A stretch of 11,068 nucleotides of DNA from JADHUC01 sp964617665 (GTDB lineage: Bacteria; Planctomycetota; Planctomycetia; Pirellulales; Pirellulaceae), in the NCBI GenBank assembly GCA_964617665.1, contig CAZUAH010000470.1:1-11068 (forward strand), written 5' to 3'. This document shows positions 1 through 6,845 of this stretch, in pieces. Both the position numbers and the translations under genes were made by a program. Each line of letters opens with the position of its first letter. Position 1 is the stretch's first letter. The notes under the pieces are model-generated. The model saw only the letters and a program-made list of their open reading frames with translations, did not search any database and was not told the DNA's origin.

Positions 1-340
1 GACAGGTCTTGCAGTACAGATGGTCGTGCTGTGGGTAGCCGTAGTCGTGTTCGTACACCGCGCGCCCGCCCAACTCGAACTTGCGCAGCAATCCGGCATC
101 GACGAATTCGGATAGAGCCCGGTAAACGGTGGGCCGGCTGACGTAACCGGGTGAACCTTTGGCGGGCAGCGAAGCGATAAGTTGGTCGGCGTCGAAGTGG
201 TCGTGATGGCTGAATATGTGTTCGACCAGGGTCCGCCGCTGTTCGGTGTTGCGCATTCCGCGGCTTTGAAGATACTCCTCGAAGCGTTCTTGCGGAGTCA
301 GCGAGACACGAACCGTACCTAAGGAGTATTCGTCGGGCAT
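1..340 (-). CDS. Fur-family metal-responsive transcriptional regulator, partial (C-terminus beyond the left edge)
   Basis: The reverse strand reads from ATG at 340 to the window edge, giving 113 complete residues without a stop. The protein is a Fur/Zur/PerR-type DNA-binding repressor. An N-terminal winged helix covers about residues 15-90. It includes RNTEQRRTLVEHIF at 30-43, a His/Asp-rich metal-site segment HHDHFDAD at 45-52, and the recognition-helix motif SRPTVYRAL at 68-76. The hinge leads into HDHLYCKTC at 105-113, the start of the dimerisation and metal-binding domain, where C110 and C113 match the first CxxC of the family. The second CxxC would lie outside the window. The metal sensed (Fe, Zn, Mn or peroxide via Fe) cannot be told from this part. 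The start has no strong Shine-Dalgarno sequence. An imperfect palindrome at 366-397 lies 25 bases upstream and may be an autoregulatory operator. The family assignment is secure; the subfamily is open. Confidence 0.93.
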   Translation of the reverse strand, partial: MPDEYSLGTVRVSLTPQERFEEYLQSRGMRNTEQRRTLVEHIFSHHDHFDADQLIASLPAKGSPGYVSRPTVYRALSEFVDAGLLRKFELGGRAVYEHDYGYPQHDHLYCKTC

Positions 341-365
341 AACGTTCGACCGGCGGTCAGAGTTG

Positions 366-397
366 GGAACTAAGATTGTCCTGTGATTCTAAGTTCC
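366..397. promoter_or_regulatory. Imperfect inverted repeat upstream of the Fur-family gene, candidate operator
   Basis: The arms at 366-377 (GGAACTAAGATT) and 386-397 (ATTCTAAGTTCC) are reverse complements at 10 of 12 positions, separated by 8 bases. The repeat sits 25 bases before the start of the Fur-family gene and downstream of the flgM stop. Fur-family genes are often autoregulated through palindromes of this kind. It does not match the classical Fur, Zur or PerR boxes closely, so the operator role is inference. No T-run follows the repeat on either strand, which argues against a terminator. Confidence 0.4.
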
Positions 398-445
398 ACG
401 CCGCCGATTTCAAGCGATAGCCGGGCCATCCACGCTGCGGGGCGA

Positions 446-727
446 TCAGCCGCTCATCTCGTCCAGCAGGCGGCCCAACGCGATGTCCAACTTCTCGTCC
501 GTTTCGTAGACGCCCTCGGCGATGTCGGCTCGGATCTCTGCCACACGGTCGGCGCGGATATCGGGCAGATCATCCACACGACCCACCAGATCGGCTTCCT
601 GGGAAATATCCAACTCGTCGACGTCCATCCAAGTGTCGGTCTGTGGAGTTGGATCGGCAGGTTGAGCCTTGTGCGGGCCGCTAATCGGCTGAGCACCGTG
701 AAGATGGGTCACTCCGTGAATTTCCAT
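446..727 (-). CDS. flgM: FlgM-like flagellar anti-sigma factor
   Basis: This is a 93-residue protein starting at ATG 727, with a purine-rich GGGGGAG ribosome binding site about 10 bases upstream. FlgM binds the flagellar sigma factor (FliA, sigma-28) and blocks late flagellar gene transcription until it is exported through the finished hook-basal body. The N-terminal 36 residues are polar, Pro/His-rich and probably disordered. The C-terminal part fits the FlgM sigma-binding helices: DELDIS at 37-42, then DIRADRVAEIRADIAEGVYE at 56-75, and KLDIALGRLLDEM at 79-91. The phrase IRxxRVxxIRxxIxxGxYxxxxKLxIAxxLL is the usual family signature. The length fits the family. No other flagellar gene is in view, so the assignment rests on the protein alone. 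It lies upstream of the Fur-family gene on the same strand, 105 bases apart, so they may or may not be co-transcribed. Confidence 0.82.
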   Translation of the reverse strand: MEIHGVTHLHGAQPISGPHKAQPADPTPQTDTWMDVDELDISQEADLVGRVDDLPDIRADRVAEIRADIAEGVYETDEKLDIALGRLLDEMSG

Positions 728-1360
728 CGTTTTGCTTCTCCCCCGTAGTCAAGTGAGGACCGCATGGATGACAGTATATCATCGCTCGCTACACGATCCC
801 ATGCAAGGTCTCACCCCTATTATACGTTACAGCGTTTCAGGATTAGCGTCGCTTTCCTTGTCGATGAGCGCTGTCCGTTGCTGGGGAGCTGACATCGCGA
901 ACGCGTTGATGAAAGCACTCCCGTTATCGACCGGCACTGATCGACGATTCGACCGAAAAGCAGTGCGAACTCCTTGTACCGATGACTGGCACTTCGTGCG
1001 GTTCTGCAGTCTGTGCCGTATGACAGCGACCCGTCGTCCAAGTCCAAACAGACGACCTATCGGAAAGGCAACGCTAAGTGAATCTTTGCGTCCTCGGGCT
1101 CTCCTTGGTCAGCCGCAAGGCTTTGGCGACGAGAACCGCCACCGCTGACCTTTCTTACGCATCGCTACCAACCGCGGTTCTGTCACATCCCGGATTTCCG
1201 GACAATTCTACGGATCCACTTGCACGTTTCCCACGCCCGACGATACGAAGGGCGAGGGAGTGTACGAAATTGGAACGGACGCAGCAAGGTCGAACGACAG
1301 TCTGCTAGCATTGGCAGCGTTCGAGATTGAAAACGCAATCGGACTCGCCTCACCGGTGAT
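728..1360. other. Intergenic stretch of about 630 bases with no convincing gene
   Basis: Open frames here are short, rich in Arg and Ser, lack good ribosome binding sites, and resemble no family I know. The region separates flgM (upstream end at 727, minus strand) from the 3' end of the RNase HII-like gene (1361, minus strand). It should therefore hold the flgM promoter and possibly a terminator for the RNase HII-like gene. A perfect TATAAT on the minus strand at 819-824 is the only promoter-like element I can point to. No strong hairpin with a T-run was found. A decayed gene or a small RNA cannot be excluded. Confidence 0.5.
819..824 (-). promoter_or_regulatory. Possible -10 element (TATAAT) upstream of flgM
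   Basis: The minus strand carries an exact TATAAT hexamer at 824-819, about 95 bases upstream of the flgM start. The hexamer 17 bases further upstream (GCTAAT) is a poor match to a -35 box. No sigma-28 consensus was recognised in this region. It is a weak candidate only. Confidence 0.25.
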
Positions 1361-2326
1361 TCAGCGATTTCTCCAGAGGGCGCGGTCGGGGATCTGCAAC
1401 TGGGCTTGGCGATCCGCTATGTCCGCCCGAAAGCGGCGGGCATCGGCAGGATAGCCAGCCGTGGGCTTCAAGCCGGGTGCGCGTTCTTGCCAGAACTGAT
1501 TGAAGGCCATCATCGCCAGTTCCCGCAAATACTTGCAGACCATCGAAGCCAACGCGGACGGCAGAAAGCTCTCGCCCTTCGCCACGAAACGGGCCTCGAC
1601 TCGCCGATCCCGCGGGCCCCATCGATAGATGCTCTGCGATCGCCCTTCGCCGTGGATTCCTACTAGGTGATCCGGGAAGGCGTTTTGCAGCAAAGGCCCA
1701 TATTTGTTTCGACCTCCGTGTTTATCGCATTGCACCAGGATTGCTTCATCGCCTAACGGCGCAAGCCGTTCTTTGACCAGATCGATTGTCAGACCGGACA
1801 GGACGGTGCCCTTGCTGCCGGCACAGTCAACCATATCGTTAAACTTCTCCGGGAAGACCGCAACGGAACGCATCGCTACCAGCCGCACACCGATCTCATC
1901 GAGCCGCTGCTGAAAACGTTCGGCCAACAGTTCCACTTGTTCTGATTCAGCGTCTACCGGCAATTCCCGGTCGAACCCGTCGTACCACGGTATCGCCGCC
2001 ATCGAAGGCTCACTGCCGGGCGCAAAGGCGTGCCAAGCCTCGCGCCAATTGGCCACCTGGATACCCATCGCTGCCAGAGTTGTGAGGACGCCATATTCGA
2101 GAGCGTCCAATTTACCTCGCGGCTTGTAGAGTGCCTTCGAATCCGCGATAGGAATAGTGGGCGGGTCCGACCTCCTGAAAGGTCCGCGAGAGACGACGCC
2201 ATCCAAACACTCGTACAAATCGTCCTTCGCCAATTCGTCGGGCACGTGCCAAACTGTAGCGGTTATGACGAGTGGGCCAAGATTAGGGCCATATCCGGCC
2301 TCGTCGGTGCCAATCAGAAATGCCAT
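1361..2326 (-). CDS. Ribonuclease HII-like protein with a large central insertion
   Basis: This is a 321-residue protein starting at ATG 2326. RNase HII enzymes cut the RNA strand at ribonucleotides in RNA/DNA duplexes. The N-terminus has the family signature GTDEAGYGPNLGPLV (6-20), where D8 and E9 match the first two metal ligands. It is followed by ADSKAL (61-66), which matches the family DSK motif. The segment VQCDKHGGRNKYG (198-210) supplies a candidate third ligand, D201. KGESFLPSALASMVCKYLRE (250-269) matches the family segment KGDxxxxxIAAASIxAKxxRD, and TAGYPADARRF (289-299) matches the usual GYPTxxH/RF region. At the position of the fourth catalytic Asp there is Glu (E252). It is longer than a typical RNase HII (about 200-260 residues). 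The extra length lies mainly between the DSK motif and D201. It is therefore either a divergent active enzyme or a non-canonical relative, and I would not name it rnhB. The Shine-Dalgarno sequence is weak. A doubtful small frame ends 27 bases upstream on the same strand. Confidence 0.82.
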   Translation of the reverse strand: MAFLIGTDEAGYGPNLGPLVITATVWHVPDELAKDDLYECLDGVVSRGPFRRSDPPTIPIADSKALYKPRGKLDALEYGVLTTLAAMGIQVANWREAWHAFAPGSEPSMAAIPWYDGFDRELPVDAESEQVELLAERFQQRLDEIGVRLVAMRSVAVFPEKFNDMVDCAGSKGTVLSGLTIDLVKERLAPLGDEAILVQCDKHGGRNKYGPLLQNAFPDHLVGIHGEGRSQSIYRWGPRDRRVEARFVAKGESFLPSALASMVCKYLRELAMMAFNQFWQERAPGLKPTAGYPADARRFRADIADRQAQLQIPDRALWRNR

Positions 2327-2353
2327 CGTTGTTCAGAGAGCTGATTGTCGTAG

Positions 2354-2770
2354 TCAAGAAAAAACGCCACTACCGTGCCTCCAAGGGTACACTGCTCGAC
2401 CGACATGACCAACCATACGCCCCTCCCAGGGTGCCAACCGGACCTCCGATACTCGGACTCGCTTGTCGCGTTCGGCCCGCAGAATCGTCACAGTTTTACC
2501 ATCCCTCACGGCCCGTATTTTCGGCATACATATCGTCATAAGCCATTTGCTGAAAAAGTGTTCCGAAGCCTCAAGCGCTTCTGCTGGCAAGGCCGATACG
2601 GTAGATGTCAGTTGGCGCGTTAGCCCGGCGCTGCATGCGTTGAGCCACGTGTCATACCAACCGGCGGACTTAATCGAGTCAAGGAATGGCTCGACCGGTT
2701 CTGACGTTACCTGCCGTTTGAATCGGAGGTTCCACCCACCACCCCCGATCGGCCACCCGCAACAGTCCAA
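2354..2770 (-). CDS. Uncertain small protein of unknown function
   Basis: This 138-codon frame starts at a TTG (2770) and ends 27 bases before the RNase HII-like gene on the same strand. No family was recognised. The middle (about residues 25-110) reads like a soluble mixed protein, including EPFLDSIKSAGWYDTWL and LPAEALEASEHFFSKWL. My rough look at the third codon positions suggests they are more GC-rich than the region. Against it, there is no clear ribosome binding site, and the ends are Gly/Trp/Arg-rich. Plus-strand frames of similar length also cover the stretch. The open frame extends upstream of the TTG to about 2809 with no ATG or GTG; that extension reads WIDPLGLTDRSG, discussed in the findings. 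It may be a real unknown gene, a remnant, or chance. Confidence 0.3.
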   Translation of the reverse strand: MDCCGWPIGGGGWNLRFKRQVTSEPVEPFLDSIKSAGWYDTWLNACSAGLTRQLTSTVSALPAEALEASEHFFSKWLMTICMPKIRAVRDGKTVTILRAERDKRVRVSEVRLAPWEGRMVGHVGRAVYPWRHGSGVFS

Positions 2771-2919
2771 CCCAGATCGATCCGTCAGGCCAAGCGGATC
2801 AATCCATGGTTATGATGACCTCAATTACATCCGAGGCGACATCGACCCGCACCATGGTTCAAACGGAAGATAGCGCCAGTACAACTTACCCTGTTCCATT
2901 GTAAAGGAGACATGACTCG

Positions 2920-3843
2920 ATGAAGTGGAACATTCTAGTTGCATCAATGGTGCTCGGCCTCGGCCTGAGTACCCAGAGCTTCGGATTCGACCTGCTCGAA
3001 CGAATGCTCGGAGCAAACGGCTGTGGCTGCGAAGCCAAGTGTGACAAAGGCTGTGACGCCAAAGGCGGCGGCAAAGACGCATGCCAGAAGCCTTGCGGCG
3101 GTCTCTTCGGCGGCGGCAAAGCCTGCCAGAAGGGCTGCGATGGCAAGGATGGCGGCAAAGACGCTTGCCAGAAGGGTTGCGGTCTGTTCGGCGGCAAAGC
3201 CTGCCAGAAGGGCGGCGACGGCAAAGATGGCGGCAAAGCCTGCCAAAAGGGCGGCGACGGCAAAGATGGCGGTAAAGATGCCTGCCAGAAGGGCTGCGGT
3301 CTGTTCGGCGGCAAAGCCTGCCAAAAGGGCGGCGACGACAAGGGCGGCAAAGATGCCTGCCAGAAGGGCGGCCTGCTCGGCGGTCTGTTCGCTTGCCAGA
3401 AGGGCTGCGACGACAAGGGTGGTAAGGACTCGAAGTGTGGAGCCGACCAAAAGGGCGGCGCCGCGCAGAAGGCTTGCTGCCGTCGTCCGCTGTTCGGTTC
3501 CGGCAAAGGCTGCTGCGACGACAAGGGCGGCGCCAAGGATTCGAAGTGTGGAGCCGACCAAAAGGGCGGCGCCGCGCAGAAGGGTTGCTGCGGTCCTTCG
3601 CTCCTAGAGCGGATCTTCGGCGGCAGCTCGAAGGGCAAAGGCGCCTGCCAAAAGGGCGGCGGAGCCAAAGGTGGCGCCGAAGCCAAGTGCGGCTGCGGTG
3701 CTGCTCAGAAGGGCGGCGCTAAAGTGATCGAACCTGAAGCGGAAGAAGAAGCACCGGCGCCCCCGGCCCCGGTCGTCGATCCCTCCGCTTTCCTGAAGAG
3801 CGAACGTCGTGTTATTCACGCGAGCACCAATTTGGTCCGCTAG
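2920..3843 (+). CDS. Secreted Cys/Gly/Lys-rich tandem-repeat protein
   Basis: This is a 307-residue protein with no recognised family. The start at 2920 has an AGGAGA ribosome binding site at 2905-2910, 9 bases away. An earlier ATG at 2912 gives only three codons. Residues 1-22 form a Sec-type signal peptide: a charged start (MKWN), a hydrophobic core (ILVASMVLGLGL), and a polar end before FDLLERMLG. About residues 30-265 are low-complexity repeats of ACQKG, GKDGGKDA and GLFGG units, with about ten ACQK copies and about 29 cysteines. Later units contain CC pairs and GADQKGGAAQK. Two LLER-(M/I)-(L/F)-G segments flank the repeat core, each followed by a C-rich EAKCGCG-like or CGCEAKC-like patch. 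The C-terminus (about 270-307) is acidic then Pro-rich (EPEAEEEAPAPPAPVVDPSA) and ends in a unique tail. Dense Cys and Lys suggest a cross-linked envelope or matrix protein, or a metal-binding one; both are inference. A terminator follows, so the gene looks monocistronic. Confidence 0.85.
   Translation: MKWNILVASMVLGLGLSTQSFGFDLLERMLGANGCGCEAKCDKGCDAKGGGKDACQKPCGGLFGGGKACQKGCDGKDGGKDACQKGCGLFGGKACQKGGDGKDGGKACQKGGDGKDGGKDACQKGCGLFGGKACQKGGDDKGGKDACQKGGLLGGLFACQKGCDDKGGKDSKCGADQKGGAAQKACCRRPLFGSGKGCCDDKGGAKDSKCGADQKGGAAQKGCCGPSLLERIFGGSSKGKGACQKGGGAKGGAEAKCGCGAAQKGGAKVIEPEAEEEAPAPPAPVVDPSAFLKSERRVIHASTNLVR
3075..3720 (+). repeat. Imperfect tandem repeats within the Cys-rich protein gene
   Basis: The coding sequence is built from short repeated units, mainly forms of GCCTGCCAGAAGGGC joined to GGCGGCAAAGA-type blocks. 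A longer unit is duplicated almost exactly: the stretch from about 3430 (CGAAGTGTGGAGCCGACC and following) recurs from about 3541, an offset of 111 bases or 37 codons. The offset is a multiple of three, so the frame is kept. Such arrays can gain or lose units by slippage or unequal recombination. Confidence 0.85.
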
Positions 3844-3872
3844 GTTGGCCTGGCCTTAAGGCTACGACGACA

Positions 3873-3914
3873 AACGGTCTGTCCGGAATGGGTTCCGGAC
3901 AGACCGTTACTTTT
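3873..3914 (+). terminator. Rho-independent terminator after the Cys-rich protein gene
   Basis: A perfect 16-bp stem pairs 3873-3888 with 3893-3908 around a 4-base loop (TGGG). ACTTTTG follows on the plus strand. It starts 29 bases after the stop codon at 3843. The long perfect stem and short T-run fit an intrinsic terminator that isolates this gene from the ligase gene downstream. Confidence 0.85.
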
Positions 3915-3947
3915 GCGCGGGTAGATGGGATCACCCCCTGAGGCCAT

Positions 3948-3976
3948 TTGCTGACGACCGAGCTTCGTGGTAATCT
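3948..3976 (+). promoter_or_regulatory. Candidate sigma-70-type promoter for the fatty acyl-AMP ligase
   Basis: TTGCTG at 3948-3953 and TAATCT at 3971-3976 are separated by 17 bases. They lie after the terminator of the preceding gene and about 125 bases before the ligase start. Spacing is ideal and each hexamer matches the consensus at four positions, so this is plausible but unproven. Confidence 0.4.
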
Positions 3977-4101
3977 AGCATTATGCTTGGCCTTCCCTTG
4001 ACTCCCGACGCTCGTTGCCCGCCTGATTTCAACGGTGATTGCATCTAGCCGGCCAGTCCGAGGACTCGCCAGAAAGGCACGTACCAGGAGTAGACAGAAC
4101 C

Positions 4102-5859
4102 GTGGATCTTGACCATCTCTTCGCACCGCATTCCCCGCCAACAACCAACTTGGTGGATTGCGTGCGTTACTGGACGGAACAGCGTCCATCGAACGCCGCA
4201 TTCTACTTCCTGAACGATGGCGAGCGGGACGAGACGTGCTGGACGTTCGAGCAATTGGACCGAAATGCTCGAGCCATTGCCCGAGAGTTACAGTTGCTCG
4301 GCCTGAGTGGACAACGGGCGTTACTGTTGTATCCCCCTGGTCTTGATTTTGTGGCGGGCTTTTTAGGATGCCTGTACGCCGGCGTGGTTGCGATCCCGGC
4401 CTATCCTCCGCGAAGAAACCGCAACATGACTCGCATCCAGGCGATCTCCGACGACGCCGAAGCCAAGGCGGTGTTGACGGTCCACAAAGTAACCGACCGA
4501 GTGGCCGACTTACTGGACGAGGCACCGCATCTAAAGGACCTTACGTGGCTGGCCACCGACCAGATTTCCACAGATCAGGCCGACGACTGGGAAGAGCCGG
4601 AGATCGACAGTGACATGTTGGCGGCGATCCAGTACACGTCCGGCTCGACGGGCACTCCGAAAGGCGTAATGCTGGCGCATCGCAACATGATGCACAACGT
4701 ATCGATAATTGCCTACGGTTTCGAACCAGCGAAATCTGCCGTCGGCCTGTTTTGGCTGCCCAGTTACCACGATATGGGATTGGTAGGCGGTGTGCTTGCA
4801 CCGATCTTCTTTGGCATACCCGTGGTGTGGATGTCGCCCTTGGCTTTCCTTCAGAAGCCCGTGCGATGGCTGCGCGCGATCACACGACATCACGTAACAA
4901 TCAGCGGCGGCCCGAATTTCGCATACGATCTTTGCACGCAGAAAGTCACGGACGAACAGCTTGAAGGGCTCGACCTGAGCACATGGGATGTTGCTTTCAA
5001 TGGCGCAGAACCAATCCGCGCTTCGACTTTGGAGAAGTTCTACGAGCGTTTTGGCCCAGTCGGTTTTCACGCCGAAGCGACATATCCCTGCTACGGCATG
5101 GCCGAAACAACCTTGATCGTCACCGGCGGAAAGAAGAGCGAAGCACAGGTTGCCCGCACGTTTCTAGGCAAGGCATTGGACGACCATCACATCGAGCCGG
5201 TTGCCGACGACCACGAGGACGCGAGGACGCTTATCGGCTGCGGGCAAGTGCTCCCGAAACAGCAGATCCGGATCGTCGATCCCGTGTACTACCGTCAGTT
5301 GCCCGAGGATCGCGTGGGCGAAATCTGGGTAGACAGCCCAAGCGTCGCCATGGGCTACTGGGACAATCCAGGTGCAACGCAAGAGACCTTCCAAGCCAAG
5401 CTGGCCGACAGCACGTCTGGTACATACCTTCGCACCGGCGACCTGGGCTTCCTGCACGAAGGCGAGTTGTTCGTCACGGGCCGGTTGAAGGATCTGATCA
5501 TCGTCCGCGGAGTGAATCGCTACCCGCAAGACATCGAATTGACCGTCGAGCAGTCCAGCAACCGTCTGCAGGCCGGGGCCGTAGGAGCTTTCGCGGTAGA
5601 CATAGAAGGGCGCGAACGGCTGATCATCGTCAGCGAAGTGGAGCGCGCACGGCGCAAGGATTGGTCGGACGTTATTCAGACGATTCGCCGGAACGTCACC
5701 GCCGAGCACGAGGTGCCGCCAGACGGCGTAATCCTGGTTCGCTTCGGTTCGATTCCGAAGACGTCCAGCGGCAAGATCCAACGCCACGCTTGTCGAAACG
5801 ACTTTCTGGATGGGTCGCTTTCGGTCGTGGCCCAGTGGCTCGCCTGGGAGAAAACTTAG
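4102..5859 (+). CDS. Fatty acyl-AMP ligase (FAAL), adenylate-forming enzyme
   Basis: This enzyme activates a fatty acid with ATP to an acyl-adenylate. FAALs usually pass the acyl group to an acyl carrier protein rather than to CoA. I chose GTG 4102 (585 residues) because AGGAG at 4086-4090 lies 11 bases upstream. The frame is open further, to a TTG at 4039. Motifs numbered from this GTG are the P-loop YTSGSTGTPKG (178-188), the substrate and adenine region (SGGPNFAYDLC, NGAEPIR, YGMAETTL), GYWDNP (418-423), RTGD (444-447), the hinge GRLKD (460-464), VRGVNRYPQDIE, and the catalytic lysine K558 in SSGKIQR. WLPSYHDMGLVGG, SGGPNFAYDLC and NRYPQDIE are typical of FAALs rather than acyl-CoA ligases. 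It is a stand-alone enzyme with no carrier protein, polyketide synthase or peptide synthetase in the window, so its product is unknown. It appears to be transcribed on its own. Confidence 0.92.
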   Translation: MDLDHLFAPHSPPTTNLVDCVRYWTEQRPSNAAFYFLNDGERDETCWTFEQLDRNARAIARELQLLGLSGQRALLLYPPGLDFVAGFLGCLYAGVVAIPAYPPRRNRNMTRIQAISDDAEAKAVLTVHKVTDRVADLLDEAPHLKDLTWLATDQISTDQADDWEEPEIDSDMLAAIQYTSGSTGTPKGVMLAHRNMMHNVSIIAYGFEPAKSAVGLFWLPSYHDMGLVGGVLAPIFFGIPVVWMSPLAFLQKPVRWLRAITRHHVTISGGPNFAYDLCTQKVTDEQLEGLDLSTWDVAFNGAEPIRASTLEKFYERFGPVGFHAEATYPCYGMAETTLIVTGGKKSEAQVARTFLGKALDDHHIEPVADDHEDARTLIGCGQVLPKQQIRIVDPVYYRQLPEDRVGEIWVDSPSVAMGYWDNPGATQETFQAKLADSTSGTYLRTGDLGFLHEGELFVTGRLKDLIIVRGVNRYPQDIELTVEQSSNRLQAGAVGAFAVDIEGRERLIIVSEVERARRKDWSDVIQTIRRNVTAEHEVPPDGVILVRFGSIPKTSSGKIQRHACRNDFLDGSLSVVAQWLAWEKT

Positions 5860-5956
5860 GCGGTTGGCGGAAAGCTATGCGGATTGGTGAACTCCTATCG
5901 TTTCACTGCGGTTGCGTTCTTGGAAGGCGGTCCGTGCACTCACACCCCCTGGGATA

Positions 5957-5986
5957 TTGCGTCCCCTGGAAGCGCCGGGCTATATT
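5957..5986 (+). promoter_or_regulatory. Candidate promoter for the metallophosphoesterase-yidC run
   Basis: TTGCGT at 5957-5962 and TATATT at 5981-5986 are separated by 18 bases. They lie about 80 bases before the first metallophosphoesterase start, in the only sizeable gap upstream of the three-gene run. The match is good but judged by eye. Confidence 0.45.
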
Positions 5987-6065
5987 AATATGTTTGTGTC
6001 CACGCTGATCGACCGGCGCAGCGGGCCGACAGGCGTGATTAGCGGGACAGGAAAGGGCGCAAGTC

Positions 6066-6818
6066 TTGAAACTAGCGATAGTTAGCGATCTTCACGCGAA
6101 TATCGAGGCGCTTCGCGCGGTCTTTGACGACGCACGTAGTTGCGGCGTCGAGGACATCTATTGCCTCGGGGATATCATCGGGTACGGTCCGAACCCCTGC
6201 GAGTGTCTAGATCTAGTGATGAAGACTTGCCAGGTGTGCATTCTCGGCAACCACGATCAAGCGGCTCTGTTTGACCCGGACGGATTCAATCCGGTTGCTC
6301 TGCGCGCCGTATACTGGACTCGCGACCAATTGGAGGACGGCCCCGGTGGAGATTCCAATGTCAATGCCCGTTGGGATTTCCTCGGCGAACTGCCTCGATT
6401 CCGTAACGAGGATAATATGATGTTCGTCCACGGTTCGCCACGCGAACCGACCAACGAATACGTGTTCCCCGAGGACATCTATAACCAGCGAAAGATGGAG
6501 GCGCTATTCGGTCTCTTCGAAGGTCTTTGCTTCCAGGGGCATACACACATTCCAGGCGTCTTCACGACGCGAATGGAATTTACCACACCAGAGGATTGCG
6601 GGTACGAGTATCGCTTGACTGGCGAGAAGGCGATGATCAACGTTGGCTCTGTCGGCCAGCCTCGCGATAACGATCCACGCGCGTGCTATGTGATACTGGA
6701 CGATGATCGCGTTCTGTTTCGTCGTGTCGAGTATTCCATCGCCACCGTCTCCGAGAAGATCTACGCTACGGAAAGCCTGGACAATATGCTGGGCGACCGG
6801 CTGCACGCCGGGCGATAG
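6066..6818 (+). CDS. Calcineurin-like metallophosphoesterase, first of a tandem pair
   Basis: This is a 250-residue protein starting at TTG 6066, preceded by a purine-rich AGGAAAGGG at 6049-6057. Calcineurin-like phosphoesterases are two-metal hydrolases of phosphomono- or diesters. All core ligand motifs are present: D8 and H10 in SDLHAN, D36 in GDIIGYGPNP, N62 and H63 in GNHD, H122 in FVHGSP, and GHTH at 158-161. The C-terminal part has INVGSVGQPRD, where similar enzymes have a conserved GSV/GQPR segment. No signal peptide or membrane segment is seen, so it is probably cytoplasmic. It belongs to the compact YfcE-like branch (Metallophos_2). The substrate cannot be read from sequence. A paralogue follows 27 bases later, about two-thirds identical by eye, with the same motif order and a C-terminus ending LGDRLxxGR. 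This indicates a local duplication, and the two are probably co-transcribed with yidC. Confidence 0.92.
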   Translation: MKLAIVSDLHANIEALRAVFDDARSCGVEDIYCLGDIIGYGPNPCECLDLVMKTCQVCILGNHDQAALFDPDGFNPVALRAVYWTRDQLEDGPGGDSNVNARWDFLGELPRFRNEDNMMFVHGSPREPTNEYVFPEDIYNQRKMEALFGLFEGLCFQGHTHIPGVFTTRMEFTTPEDCGYEYRLTGEKAMINVGSVGQPRDNDPRACYVILDDDRVLFRRVEYSIATVSEKIYATESLDNMLGDRLHAGR

Positions 6819-6845
6819 GCCCAAAACAAATGAAGGGCTGCGGGC

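Noticed and set aside
732..1148. 138-codon plus-strand frame in the gene-free stretch
   Set aside because: The composition is like random sequence, rich in Arg, Ser and Leu. It has no ribosome binding site and no family similarity that I can recognise.
2912..2923. Three-codon ATG frame overlapping the start of the Cys-rich gene as ATGA
   Set aside because: The ribosome binding site is too close to this ATG (about one base), so translation from it is unlikely.
2886..3686. Long minus-strand frames (266 and 205 codons) and a 194-codon plus frame over the Cys-rich gene, with PPFWQA, ALLAG or KPARRAA repeats
   Set aside because: They are by-products of the codon repeats of the 2920-3843 gene, which avoid stops in several frames. 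Only the 2920 frame has a signal peptide, a strong ribosome binding site and a correctly placed terminator.
3983..4048. 21-codon plus-strand frame that might be a leader peptide upstream of the FAAL gene
   Set aside because: It has no ribosome binding site, no regulatory codon run, and no attenuator hairpin between it and the ligase.
4983..6008. 341-codon plus-strand frame overlapping the ligase gene
   Set aside because: It is Arg/Ser/Pro-rich with no motif, and it lies in another frame of a clear FAAL gene.
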